This document shows, piece by piece, positions 44,254 through 53,217 of a stretch of 64,000 bases of DNA (positions are counted from its first letter, which is position 1; the number at the start of each line of letters is the position of its first letter). A program made the position numbers and the translations under genes. The DNA is from Desulfonatronospira sp964577315 (lineage in GTDB: Bacteria > Desulfobacterota > Desulfovibrionia > Desulfovibrionales > Desulfonatronovibrionaceae): positions 10,903 to 74,902 of the forward strand of contig CAZNYT010000002.1 in NCBI GenBank assembly GCA_964577315.1. The letters run 5' to 3'. The notes under the pieces are model-generated. The model was not told where the DNA came from. It saw only the letters and a program-made list of their open reading frames with translations, and did not search any database.

Positions 44254-45771
44254 TTAAGTCTCTCCTGCTTCAAGGTTGTCTCTGCCATAAAGTACGGTAA
44301 AACGATTCAAAAACTCCTTGACCTTATTGTCAAGCTCGGACATGGTCACTCTCCATTTCCAGTTGCCATTTGAGACAGCGGGTTTGTTCATCCGGGCCCG
44401 GTGATCAAGATTCAAAATATCCTGCATGGGGATAACGCAGTAATTGGCAGTGGAGCTCATGGCCATGCGAACCATTTCCTGGGCTACATTGCCAGAATGA
44501 ATGGTCCGCCCGGTATATTCCTGCAAACGTTGCAGTCCCTCCTGGTTTAGTTCCTGTTCAAACCAACCTCGGACTGTATTATTGTCATGTGTACCAGTAT
44601 ACACTACTGAATTGGGAACATGGTTGTGAGGAATATAGGGGTTAGTGGGCATATCCTCGCTAAAAGCGAATTGTAAAACCTTCATGCCGGGTAGGCCGTA
44701 TTTGTCCCGCAACTCCAAGACATCTTGGGTAATATGGCCCAAATCTTCGGCTATAAAATGCGATCTGGGAATATGGCTCACCAAGTGGGACCAAAAGTGT
44801 TCTCCTGGGCCCTGGATCCATTCACCTTCGACTGCGGTGCTGGCTCCGGCTGGAATTCTCCAGTAAGCAGCAAACCCCCGGAAATGATCGAATCTTAACA
44901 AGTCGAACATGAGCAGGTTTTGTCTGATGCGCCTGAACCACCAATGATAGTCCTCACGGGCATGGGCTTCCCAATCATACAAGGGGTTGTTCCAAAACTG
45001 GCCGGTGGAACTGAAGTAGTCCGGGGGCGCGCCTGATACGTACAAAGGCTGTTTGTCCTCATCCAAAAGAAAAAGGTGCGGATGGGCCCACAAATCGCTG
45101 CTATCCAGACTCACATAAATAGGTAAATCCCCGAATATCATGATTCGGCGATTGTTGGCATAGGTTTTAAGTTTTTGCCACTGGGAAAAGAACAGGTACT
45201 GGTAGAATTTTTCGCGAAGTATCTCCAAGGAGAGCTCTTCCTCCCACTTGTGCAGGGCGTGGTCTTCTCTGTGGCGCAATTCGGCCGGCCATTCATACCA
45301 AGGCGCACCGCCGAAGTAATTTTTCAGGGCGCTGAACAAGGCAAAATCGTGAAGCCAATAAGCGTGATGCTCACAGAAATTCGCAAAATGAGGATCGCTT
45401 AGAAGCCGGTCCCTATAGCGTTCAAAAGCCTGTTCTAAAAGATAGTATTTAAAGGATTGGGCTTGTTCGTAATCCGTGCTGTGCCTTGGAAAATCAGGTA
45501 CTTGTTTTAGCTCGCGGGTTTGGAGAAGATCCTGGTCCAGAAGCTGTTCCGGATCAATGAACAAGGGGTTGCCTGCAAATGCACTGAAGCTGGAGTAAGG
45601 AGAGTTGCCTGTCCCAGGCGTAGTGGGGTTCAAGGGAAGTATTTGCCAGATTTTTTGTTTGCAGCTAACCAAAAAGTCCACAAAACGGTAAGCGTGATAT
45701 CCCATGTCCCCAACACCATAAGGGCTGGGCAAGGAGGAAATATGCAGCAAGATACCATTGGATCTACTCAT
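44254..45771 (-). CDS. malQ: 4-alpha-glucanotransferase (amylomaltase)
   Basis: GH77 enzyme that disproportionates maltodextrins. The 505 residues carry the family motifs: LLHISSLPSPYGVGDMG at the start, LLRFDHFRGFAAYW with nucleophile Asp, AEDLGHI with the acid/base Glu, and GTHDNNT. It overlaps glgB by eight bases, so glycogen building and remodelling genes are co-expressed. Confidence 0.96.
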   Translation of the reverse strand: MSRSNGILLHISSLPSPYGVGDMGYHAYRFVDFLVSCKQKIWQILPLNPTTPGTGNSPYSSFSAFAGNPLFIDPEQLLDQDLLQTRELKQVPDFPRHSTDYEQAQSFKYYLLEQAFERYRDRLLSDPHFANFCEHHAYWLHDFALFSALKNYFGGAPWYEWPAELRHREDHALHKWEEELSLEILREKFYQYLFFSQWQKLKTYANNRRIMIFGDLPIYVSLDSSDLWAHPHLFLLDEDKQPLYVSGAPPDYFSSTGQFWNNPLYDWEAHAREDYHWWFRRIRQNLLMFDLLRFDHFRGFAAYWRIPAGASTAVEGEWIQGPGEHFWSHLVSHIPRSHFIAEDLGHITQDVLELRDKYGLPGMKVLQFAFSEDMPTNPYIPHNHVPNSVVYTGTHDNNTVRGWFEQELNQEGLQRLQEYTGRTIHSGNVAQEMVRMAMSSTANYCVIPMQDILNLDHRARMNKPAVSNGNWKWRVTMSELDNKVKEFLNRFTVLYGRDNLEAGET

Positions 45772-47653
45772 TCACAGGCTCCAAAAAGACTATACCCAGA
45801 GGGGGTAGATTAAGTTCCAAGGATTGGCTGTATCCATGGGAGGGCTGATCAGCAGGAAAAAGAAGGTCTCGGGAAACTATGTCCGATCCCCCGTAGCGGG
45901 GATGGTCGCTGTTTAAAGATTCCTGCCAAGCTGGGTAATACGGTACACCCAAAACATAGTGTTGTCTGGGCACCGGGGTGAAATTGGCGACCACCAACAA
46001 AGGATTGCGCTGCTTGTCCCAGCGAATAAAGGATAGGACACTGTTTTCCGCGTCAGTGCAATCCACCCAGGAGAAGCCGGAGTTATCAAAATCTACCTCA
46101 AAGAGTTGAGGCCGGCTCAAATATACCCGGTTTAAATCCTGCATCCACAGCTGAACCTCACTATGGGGAGAGTATTGCATCAAATGCCAATCCAGGCTGC
46201 GGTCATGATCCCATTCCCTCCACTGTGCAAGCTCCGAGCCCATGAACAAAAGTTTTTTACCGGGATGAGCAAACATATATCCCAAAAGCAAGCGCAGATT
46301 GGCGAATTTTTGCCAATCGTCACCAGGCATCTTGGAGATCAAGGAGCCTTTTTCATGGACCACCTCATCATGGGACAGGGGCAACACAAAGTTCTCGGAA
46401 AATGAGTACCAGATGCTGAAAGTGATCTGATTGTGGTAGTATTTGCGGTGTACAGGATCTTTGCTCATATAGCTCAAGGTATCGTTCATCCACCCCATAT
46501 TCCACTTGTATCCGAAGCCCAACCCCCCCACGTAGGTAGGACGCGAAACCATGGGCCAGGATGTGGACTCCTCGGCAAAGGTCTGTACATCAGGATAACA
46601 GCGATATACCTCGCTGTTTAATAGCTTCAGGAAATTAATGGCATCTATATTTTCGTTCCCCCCGTATTCATTGGGTTCCCAATCACCGTTTTCCCGGGCA
46701 TAATCCAGGTAGAGCATGGAGGCCACGGCATCCAGGCGGAGACCATCTATGTGGTACATATCCAGCCAGAAAAGGGCATTGCTTATAAGAAAGCTGAGCA
46801 CTTCATTGCGGCCAAAATTGAAAATATAGCTCTTCCATTCCGGGTGAAAGCCCTTACGGGGATCCATGTGCTCGTACAGGTGGGTACCGTCAAAATAGCC
46901 CAGCCCAACTTCATCCGTGGGAAAGTGCGAAGCTACCCAGTCCAGAATTACTCCTATGCCGTGCTGGTGCAAGCTATCCACAAGATACATGAAATCCTGT
47001 GGAGTCCCATAACGGCTGGTAGGGGCAAAAAAACCCAGAATCTGATAGCCCCAGGAGCCGTAAAAGGGATGTTCGTTCACAGGCATTAGTTCTACATGTG
47101 TGAAGCCCATCTCCACCAAATAGGGAGGAAGCTTTTCAGCCAAGTCTTTGTAGCTTAGCAGTCGCTCTGGATTGTCAGGATCTCTTAGCCAGGAGCCCAG
47201 GTGCATTTCGTAGATGGACACGGGTTTGTCATGGCTGTGGGCCCGGGAGCGGTTCTGCATCCACTCCTGGTCCCCCCAGTGATAAGACATGTCCCAAATG
47301 ATGGAGGCGGTGTTGGGCGCGGTTTCCCAGTAAAAACCGAAAGGATCGCCTTTTTCTGCCCAGTAGCCCTGAAAACGGGATTGAATGTGGTATTTGTATT
47401 TATGTCCGGGCAGGGCCTGGGATACGAACCCTTCCCATATCCCGGAGCCGTCCTTGCGGACATGGAGCTGATGGGTGTCTCTGTCCCAGTAGTTGAAATC
47501 ACCTACCACGCTTACTTGTTCAGCATTAGGCGCCCAAACCGCAAAGTAGGTCCCGCGGACACCCCCGTGCTTAACTACCTGGGCTCCCAAATGCTGGTAC
47601 AGGCGAAAGTGCCTGCCTTGTTTGAAAAGGTAAATATCGTGCTCGGTAAACAT
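45764..47653 (-). CDS. glgB: 1,4-alpha-glucan branching enzyme
   Basis: GH13 enzyme that adds alpha-1,6 branches to glycogen. The 629 residues include an N-terminal CBM48 (TYFAVWAPNAEQVSVVGDFN), the catalytic barrel with DGLRLDAVASM (nucleophile Asp), FAEEST (acid/base Glu) and LSHDEVVHEK. The synthase and pyrophosphorylase are not in the window. It starts three bases after holB. Confidence 0.96.
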   Translation of the reverse strand: MFTEHDIYLFKQGRHFRLYQHLGAQVVKHGGVRGTYFAVWAPNAEQVSVVGDFNYWDRDTHQLHVRKDGSGIWEGFVSQALPGHKYKYHIQSRFQGYWAEKGDPFGFYWETAPNTASIIWDMSYHWGDQEWMQNRSRAHSHDKPVSIYEMHLGSWLRDPDNPERLLSYKDLAEKLPPYLVEMGFTHVELMPVNEHPFYGSWGYQILGFFAPTSRYGTPQDFMYLVDSLHQHGIGVILDWVASHFPTDEVGLGYFDGTHLYEHMDPRKGFHPEWKSYIFNFGRNEVLSFLISNALFWLDMYHIDGLRLDAVASMLYLDYARENGDWEPNEYGGNENIDAINFLKLLNSEVYRCYPDVQTFAEESTSWPMVSRPTYVGGLGFGYKWNMGWMNDTLSYMSKDPVHRKYYHNQITFSIWYSFSENFVLPLSHDEVVHEKGSLISKMPGDDWQKFANLRLLLGYMFAHPGKKLLFMGSELAQWREWDHDRSLDWHLMQYSPHSEVQLWMQDLNRVYLSRPQLFEVDFDNSGFSWVDCTDAENSVLSFIRWDKQRNPLLVVANFTPVPRQHYVLGVPYYPAWQESLNSDHPRYGGSDIVSRDLLFPADQPSHGYSQSLELNLPPLGIVFLEPVNE

Positions 47654-47655
47654 AG

Positions 47656-48483
47656 TTATTCTCCAGTCCGGTTAATATGCCAAAAAGTTAGTGCCAACCA
47701 CTGCAAGACCAGATCAATGCGGACATTGTAGTTCAGGGCTTCTTCCGCAGTGCGCAGGGTCAAGCACATGCGGTGCCAGGCATTGGGTCCAAGATGCTGG
47801 AAATAGCCGTAATCTTGGCGCATGCTTCGGGAGAGATCTGCTTGAACCCGGGACAAAAATTGCCTGGCCTGATCCAGGCTCATGACATTTTTGTAGGAAG
47901 TTTTATCCATGAAGCCCTGACCGGATCGCACGAACCTGGTCAATTCCTGATACAAAAGTTCCTGGTCCGCATCTAAAGCAATCTCTGGCTTACGACCCAG
48001 AGTCAGGATATAGCTCCTGGAGACCAGGGTGGACATCAAGTGCTCTCTTTGCCCGGCCAAAAATACAAAGCAGTTTTGGCTGACAGGCTCTTCCACGGAT
48101 TTCAATAGCGCATTGGCACAAGCTGGGTTTAAGTCCTGGGCCTCGGTGATTACGATCATACGCCAGCGATAACTGGGCTTTTGAGCCAGAGTGGGGCGAA
48201 GCTGGCGTATATCATCTACTTTAAGCCCGGCTTGTGGATCCAGCCAAAAAAGATCCCTGAAAACATCTTCCAGGATCTTATGGCATGGATCACATTCCTG
48301 GCACGGGGCAACTTTAGCGTGAGCGCAGTGCAAAAGTTGCAAAAAATACCTGGCAAGTTCCCGGCGCTCCTGGGATGTGCCTCCTTCCAGAATCAGACTG
48401 TGATGGGGGGTTCTTGCCAGTCTGGACAACAGGTCAGCAACATGGGCTTGGTTCTGGATTGCTTGGTTTGCGTGGTTGTCCAT
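47656..48483 (-). CDS. holB: DNA polymerase III delta-prime-like clamp-loader subunit
   Basis: Clamp-loader subunit, 275 residues. The region where Walker A would be reads EGGTSQERREL, without GKT, as expected for delta-prime, which need not hydrolyse ATP. A zinc module is visible (CHAKVAPCQECDPCHK), typical of the gamma/delta-prime family. The sensor-type VKSVEEP motif is present. It is sandwiched between purA and glgB with three-base gaps, an unusual pairing with glycogen genes. Confidence 0.85.
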   Translation of the reverse strand: MDNHANQAIQNQAHVADLLSRLARTPHHSLILEGGTSQERRELARYFLQLLHCAHAKVAPCQECDPCHKILEDVFRDLFWLDPQAGLKVDDIRQLRPTLAQKPSYRWRMIVITEAQDLNPACANALLKSVEEPVSQNCFVFLAGQREHLMSTLVSRSYILTLGRKPEIALDADQELLYQELTRFVRSGQGFMDKTSYKNVMSLDQARQFLSRVQADLSRSMRQDYGYFQHLGPNAWHRMCLTLRTAEEALNYNVRIDLVLQWLALTFWHINRTGE

Positions 48484-48486
48484 ATA

Positions 48487-49764
48487 TTATTTGATGGTTT
48501 GCTCCCTGTCCGGACCCACGGATATTATTCCCACTGGGGTGTCCAGGATCTCTTCCAGGCGTTCAATGAAAGCTTGGGCCTTTTTAGGTAGATCACTGCG
48601 CTGGCGGCATTGACTAATATCCTGGTCCCAGCTGCTTAGCTCCTCGTAGACTGGCTTTACATGGGCCAAGGCGTTTTCTTCCTGAGGCGGATAAAGTATT
48701 TCTTGATCGTAATACTGATAAGCGGTGCATATTTTTAAGGTGTCTAGGCCGGTCAACACGTCCAGCTTGGTTAAAGCGATCTCTGTGGGACCACACAAGC
48801 GCACTGCTTCTCTCAATAGGACTAGGTCCAACCAGCCGCAACGCCTTTTGCGCCCAGTGGTGGATCCGTATTCTGCCCCTTGGGTCTGCATATGCTCTCC
48901 CCACTGGTTCTCCTGTTCGGTAGGGAAAGGCCCTTGGCCCACTCGGGTGGCATAAGCCTTGACCACCCCGATAACTCGCTGCATGTTGTAGCTGCATCCC
49001 GTTCCGGCAGAGGCGTTCCCGGTAACTGTGTTGGAGGAGGTGACAAAGGGGTAAGTGCCGTGATCTATATCCAGCTGGACTCCCTGGGCCCCCTCGAACA
49101 TCACGTTTTGACCCAGCGATCGGGCTGTTTGGATGTGATGGGAGACATCAGTGAGAAAAGGTGTTAATCTCTCTGCCAAGGGGCGTATATGTTCCAGGAC
49201 ATCATCCACCTGAACCGGTTGGGAGTTGTAGAGACTAGATAAAAGGGCATTCTTTTCCAGCAGAGCCTTTTCTATCTTGTCCCGCATCAGGTTCATATCC
49301 TGCATGTCCCCGGCCCTGATCCCGACCCTGGCCATCTTGTCCTCGTAACAGGGGCCTATCCCGCGTCCGGTGGTACCGATCTTGTTCTTTCCGGATTTGG
49401 CGGCTTCCCTGGAGCGCTCTAATTCTTTGTGATAGGGCATTATGAGATGGGTTTTCTTGCTTATCCCCAAACTGTCAGGAGTGATATGTATCCCGCCCCG
49501 GTAAATCAAATCATCCATTTCCTGGCATAAAATCGCCGGATCCAGAACCACGCCATTGCCTATGAGGCAGGTTTTGTCCGCGTGCAATATCCCGGAAGGA
49601 ATCAGGTGCAAAATGAATTTTTTGTCTCCAGTGACCAGGGTGTGCCCAGCGTTGTTACCACCCTGAAAGCGAACAATGATTTCGGCCTGATCGGTTAGAA
49701 GGTCTACGATTTTCCCCTTGCCTTCATCTCCCCATTGGGTTCCAAAAACCACGATGTTGGACAT
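48487..49764 (-). CDS. purA: Adenylosuccinate synthetase
   Basis: Converts IMP and aspartate to adenylosuccinate using GTP. The 425 residues show the start VVFGTQWGDEGKGKIVD and the GGNNAGHT loop, later FVTSSNTVTGNASAG and GRKRRCGW. GGAGG precedes the ATG. It leads a five-gene minus-strand operon and diverges from the transglycosylase gene by about 280 bases. Confidence 0.97.
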   Translation of the reverse strand: MSNIVVFGTQWGDEGKGKIVDLLTDQAEIIVRFQGGNNAGHTLVTGDKKFILHLIPSGILHADKTCLIGNGVVLDPAILCQEMDDLIYRGGIHITPDSLGISKKTHLIMPYHKELERSREAAKSGKNKIGTTGRGIGPCYEDKMARVGIRAGDMQDMNLMRDKIEKALLEKNALLSSLYNSQPVQVDDVLEHIRPLAERLTPFLTDVSHHIQTARSLGQNVMFEGAQGVQLDIDHGTYPFVTSSNTVTGNASAGTGCSYNMQRVIGVVKAYATRVGQGPFPTEQENQWGEHMQTQGAEYGSTTGRKRRCGWLDLVLLREAVRLCGPTEIALTKLDVLTGLDTLKICTAYQYYDQEILYPPQEENALAHVKPVYEELSSWDQDISQCRQRSDLPKKAQAFIERLEEILDTPVGIISVGPDREQTIK

Positions 49765-50082
49765 TGATTAGCCTCCATGCATTCAAACATCTGTAACTGC
49801 CTAAAGGTGTTTTCGACCTAGCAAACTGAATAACTCATACAATTGCCTGTAAGGCAAATAGTTTTATTTTTTAAAATACAGCAAAAGGAAAGTCAATGCG
49901 CGCCTTGGGGGAAGAAAATTTGTCATTTTGGAGGCTATGGGTTATATTAATTTACGGTGTAACTACTCACCGTATTTTGCTTTGCAGCATTACTTTTGTC
50001 TATACTTTAGGGGCAAACATTGAATCCGGCTTAATTCCGGGTGATGGAACCAAATACTTGGTTGAGACTCAGGATAGCTAGA
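49765..50082. other. Divergent intergenic region purA/transglycosylase
   Basis: About 320 bases with a short copy of the dispersed repeat at 49959-49980. No promoter was recognised with confidence. A small in-frame extension of the transglycosylase would begin at 50041. Confidence 0.45.
49959..49980 (-). repeat. Dispersed GGTGAATAGTTGC-type repeat, half unit
   Basis: Read on the minus strand as CAAAATACGGTGAGTAG followed by TTAC. Lies between divergent purA and transglycosylase genes. Confidence 0.6.
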
Positions 50083-51543
50083 ATGAGCAACAGGATGCGC
50101 TACTCAGCAACGAAACAGGAAGCTTTGGTGCTGCTTTGCTTGATCCTGATCCAGATAGGCTTGGTTTCCTGGTACGTTTATCAGTCCTGGGAAAAGGAAC
50201 CGGCAGAATTTCCGCACAAACTGGAAGATACCCTGGTGGTGGGTTATTTGCCCGGGGAAAGATCTCGGGCCCAGTTGACCCCGTTTGGCCCTGGATTTGA
50301 GGAAGAACTGGTGGAGCTTTTCCTTGAGGAACACGATTTCAGTGTCTCATGGAAGAGGATGCAAGATTATGAACAAGGCGTAAGGAGTCTGCAACAAGGC
50401 AGGGTGCACCTTTTTCTGTCCGGTCCCAATCCCCGGGCGCCGGAAGGCGCTCAAGTGGTCAAGGGACCAGGGTATCTAGAAAACAGGTTCATGGTGCTTC
50501 ACAATAAATGGCGTTATTCCATGCGCAGCCTGGAGGATCTTTGCACTACGGAGGTAGTGTTTCCCGATCGTTTTTACTACCGGGATAAGCGAAAAGATTT
50601 GGAAAAGAATATCCAATGTATTCTTCAGTCCCCTAAAAACACCGAACCCGGAGCGGAGTTTTTCAAGGCCCTGTCCAATCCCAGTTTCAGGTTTGGTATA
50701 ACGGATAAGTTGCGCTATAAAAAGTGGCACGGATTTCATCCGGAAATACGCAAAAGCTATACTTTTGAGGCCAATGTAAGACACAACTGGATGTGGACCA
50801 GGGACCGCCCGGATCTAAGCTTAAGGTTTTTTCATTTCTGGGAAAGAGGGCTCACTGAAAGGGATTTGGAAAAATTGCGCGAAAAATATTACGGTTTTTT
50901 TCCCTCGGAACATGATCCCTATCAAATCAGTCATTTCTTGAGCATATTACAGACTAATGCCCTGAAATACCGGGACACCATTCTGGAAGCAGCCCGGGAA
51001 AACGATTTGGACCCCTTGTTTCTAGTGGCTCTGATCTATCAGGAGTCCCATTTTGACCCTTATGCGACCAGTCGCACCGGTGTCCGGGGTTTGCTTCAGA
51101 TTACCACTCCCACCGCAGAATTCTTGGGGATCGAGGATAGGCTGGATCCGCACGAGAGCATCCGGGGCGGAGCTAAATACTTGCGCTTTCTCGCAGAGCG
51201 CTTGGAGCGGGTGGGGGTAGAGTCCTGGGATAAGTGGTTTTTTGCCCTGGCTGCATACAATCAAGGCCTGGGGCATGCGTACGATGCCAGGGAACTGGCC
51301 AGGCGCAGGGATATGAATCCGGATTCTTGGGCAGATGGGAAGGAAACATATCCCTTGTTAAGTTACCGGGAATATTATCAAACAGTTCCCAGGGGCTATG
51401 CAAGGGGGTTTGAGGCTGTTCAGTTCGTGGATAATGTACGTTATTATTACTATTTGCTGCACGGGTTACTCGCTCTCTCGCGGTCGGAAGTGGAGGACTT
51501 TAGCGGTTTTCTTGACTTTGTTCCTTCGAACTGGCCGAATTAG
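50083..51543 (+). CDS. MltF-like lytic transglycosylase
   Basis: Cleaves peptidoglycan glycan strands with formation of 1,6-anhydro-muramic acid. The start is taken as the ATG at 50083, eight bases after AGGA; a longer frame begins at 50041. One N-terminal membrane segment (about residues 12-32) precedes a periplasmic solute-binding-like domain (about 45-290) and an SLT domain with the catalytic Glu in ALIYQESHFDP, then GVRGLLQITTPTA and AAYNQGLG. This MltF layout joins a sensor-like domain to the enzyme. Confidence 0.92.
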   Translation: MSNRMRYSATKQEALVLLCLILIQIGLVSWYVYQSWEKEPAEFPHKLEDTLVVGYLPGERSRAQLTPFGPGFEEELVELFLEEHDFSVSWKRMQDYEQGVRSLQQGRVHLFLSGPNPRAPEGAQVVKGPGYLENRFMVLHNKWRYSMRSLEDLCTTEVVFPDRFYYRDKRKDLEKNIQCILQSPKNTEPGAEFFKALSNPSFRFGITDKLRYKKWHGFHPEIRKSYTFEANVRHNWMWTRDRPDLSLRFFHFWERGLTERDLEKLREKYYGFFPSEHDPYQISHFLSILQTNALKYRDTILEAARENDLDPLFLVALIYQESHFDPYATSRTGVRGLLQITTPTAEFLGIEDRLDPHESIRGGAKYLRFLAERLERVGVESWDKWFFALAAYNQGLGHAYDARELARRRDMNPDSWADGKETYPLLSYREYYQTVPRGYARGFEAVQFVDNVRYYYYLLHGLLALSRSEVEDFSGFLDFVPSNWPN

Positions 51544-51774
51544 ACTCTTTTTATCCTCGCTTTTTTCTTCCGAATTTTGGCTGAGACAATGGTTGAACAG
51601 TTGGTTTTTCCAACGTACAGCCTGAATCATGGACAATATAAGGATGTCTTCCTCCCACTCTTGGCTGGGAGTGAAGGTTTGCACCCTCTCGTAATACTTA
51701 TCCCATAAGCTGATCAAAGAGGCCTCGTCCAAGTTATTTAATTCGTCCGCCAGTTTCCTGAGTTCTTTTTCCAT
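51466..51774 (-). CDS. Small conserved hypothetical protein
   Basis: A 102-residue protein that overlaps the 3' end of the transglycosylase gene by 78 bases in the opposite direction. Its N-terminal 60 residues are acidic and helical (NNLDEASLISLWDKYYERV, about 13-30), while the last 35 are basic. The type is often seen in Desulfovibrio-like genomes, but no function is known to me. Because of the overlap, some doubt remains. Confidence 0.6.
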   Translation of the reverse strand: MEKELRKLADELNNLDEASLISLWDKYYERVQTFTPSQEWEEDILILSMIQAVRWKNQLFNHCLSQNSEEKSEDKKSLIRPVRRNKVKKTAKVLHFRPRESE

Positions 51775-51923
51775 GTGAGCATCCCTGCATGATAAAAAAT
51801 AGTTTTACTTAAAACACAACCATCCTCTAGGAACGAAAAAATTTGCTCCTGTACAAGGCCTGTGTTAAGAGAAAAAGATCGCTTCAGCAACCCCCAAAAA
51901 AGCACTTTAGGAGGATGAGAGTT

Positions 51924-53198
51924 ATGCAGGATTTGAGAGAGATGTACAAAACCATTCAACAGGATCCTTTTCCCAGGGAGATGAGTTTGAAGCTGGGGGA
52001 TCAAGAAATTAAGCTGCGCAAGAGGACCTGGGTCATCCAAGACCAGGAAAAGGGGCTGCGTTACGGGGAGAATCCGGAGCAGTCAGCAGCCATGTATGAA
52101 CCTGTGGATGGCGGTCTGGAACTGGGCGGAGTCAAGTTCAAGGGACCCGGTCAGGGTTTGGTTTCCTCCATCACGGAATCGGATATGCTGCAAGCGGGCA
52201 AGCATCCCGGGAAGATCAATCTCACGGATGTGGACAACGGGATCAACATCTTGCAGTATTTACATAAAAAGCCAGCCGCAGTCATTTTAAAGCATAACAA
52301 TCCTTGTGGAGCCGCCTGGTCCGAGGAAGGGGTTTTAGATATACTGCAAAAGGCTTACTATTCGGACCGGATCGCAGCTTTTGGTGGAGCAGTTGTCCTT
52401 AATCGGTCAGTGGATATGGCCGGGGCGGAATTTTTGGCAGATAACTATCTCGAGGTGGTGGCTGCGCCGGATTTTGAGGACGGGGCCCTGGAAAAGCTGA
52501 GAACCCGGAAAAATTTGCGCATCATAAGAATCCCGGGTTTGGGTAACCTGGAAGAGTTCAGCCAATATCCCTATCTGGATATCAAATCTCTGCAGGACGG
52601 TGGTCTTATAGTCCAATTTTCCTTTACCAGCCGCATGCGTGAGCCCTCAGATTTCATTCCGGCCCAGGCCCAGGGCGAAAGCGAGGTGGTAAATGCCCGG
52701 CAGCCAGACAGCAGGGAGATGGAGGATCTGTTGTTCGCATGGGCGGTAGAGGCGGGAGTAACCTCTAACTCGGTACTTTTTGCCAAGGACGGGCGTACCA
52801 TGGCCATAGGCACCGGTGAACAGGATCGGGTGGGTTGCGTGGATCTTACCATCCACAAGGCCTATACCAAGTACATGGATATGGAGATTTTCAAGCGGAC
52901 CCAGCAGTCCTTGTACCAGATTCGGGAGCAGGCCGAATCCGATCCCCGGGCCAAGGAAATTCTGGACGAGGTCCAGGACCAGGCCCAAAAAAACAGGGCT
53001 GATCTGCCGGGATCGGTCATGGTATCAGACGGTTTTTTTCCGTTTAGGGACGGGGTGGATCTTGCCCTGAAGCAGGGAGTTACAGCCATTGCCCAGCCCG
53101 GCGGGTCCATGCGGGATAACGAGGTCATCCAGGCTGTGAATGAGGCAGTGCCCCAGGCAGCCATGGTTTTTACCGGGCAGAGATCCTTTAAACACTGA
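51924..53198 (+). CDS. AICAR formyltransferase (PurH-like, cyclohydrolase domain absent)
   Basis: Adds the last formyl group in purine synthesis. The start is the ATG at 51924, nine bases after AGGAGG; a closer ATG at 51915 abuts the site. The 424 residues correspond to the transformylase half of PurH only: LKHNNPCGAAW with the key Lys-His, DRIAAFGGAVV, SNSVLFAKDGRTMAIGTGEQ and the C-terminal SDGFFPFRDGVD, AIAQPGGSMRD and GQRSFKH. The MGS-like IMP cyclohydrolase domain is missing, so another gene must supply it. Confidence 0.92.
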   Translation: MQDLREMYKTIQQDPFPREMSLKLGDQEIKLRKRTWVIQDQEKGLRYGENPEQSAAMYEPVDGGLELGGVKFKGPGQGLVSSITESDMLQAGKHPGKINLTDVDNGINILQYLHKKPAAVILKHNNPCGAAWSEEGVLDILQKAYYSDRIAAFGGAVVLNRSVDMAGAEFLADNYLEVVAAPDFEDGALEKLRTRKNLRIIRIPGLGNLEEFSQYPYLDIKSLQDGGLIVQFSFTSRMREPSDFIPAQAQGESEVVNARQPDSREMEDLLFAWAVEAGVTSNSVLFAKDGRTMAIGTGEQDRVGCVDLTIHKAYTKYMDMEIFKRTQQSLYQIREQAESDPRAKEILDEVQDQAQKNRADLPGSVMVSDGFFPFRDGVDLALKQGVTAIAQPGGSMRDNEVIQAVNEAVPQAAMVFTGQRSFKH

Positions 53199-53217
53199 TA
53201 AAGCATTGCGAGCCTCT

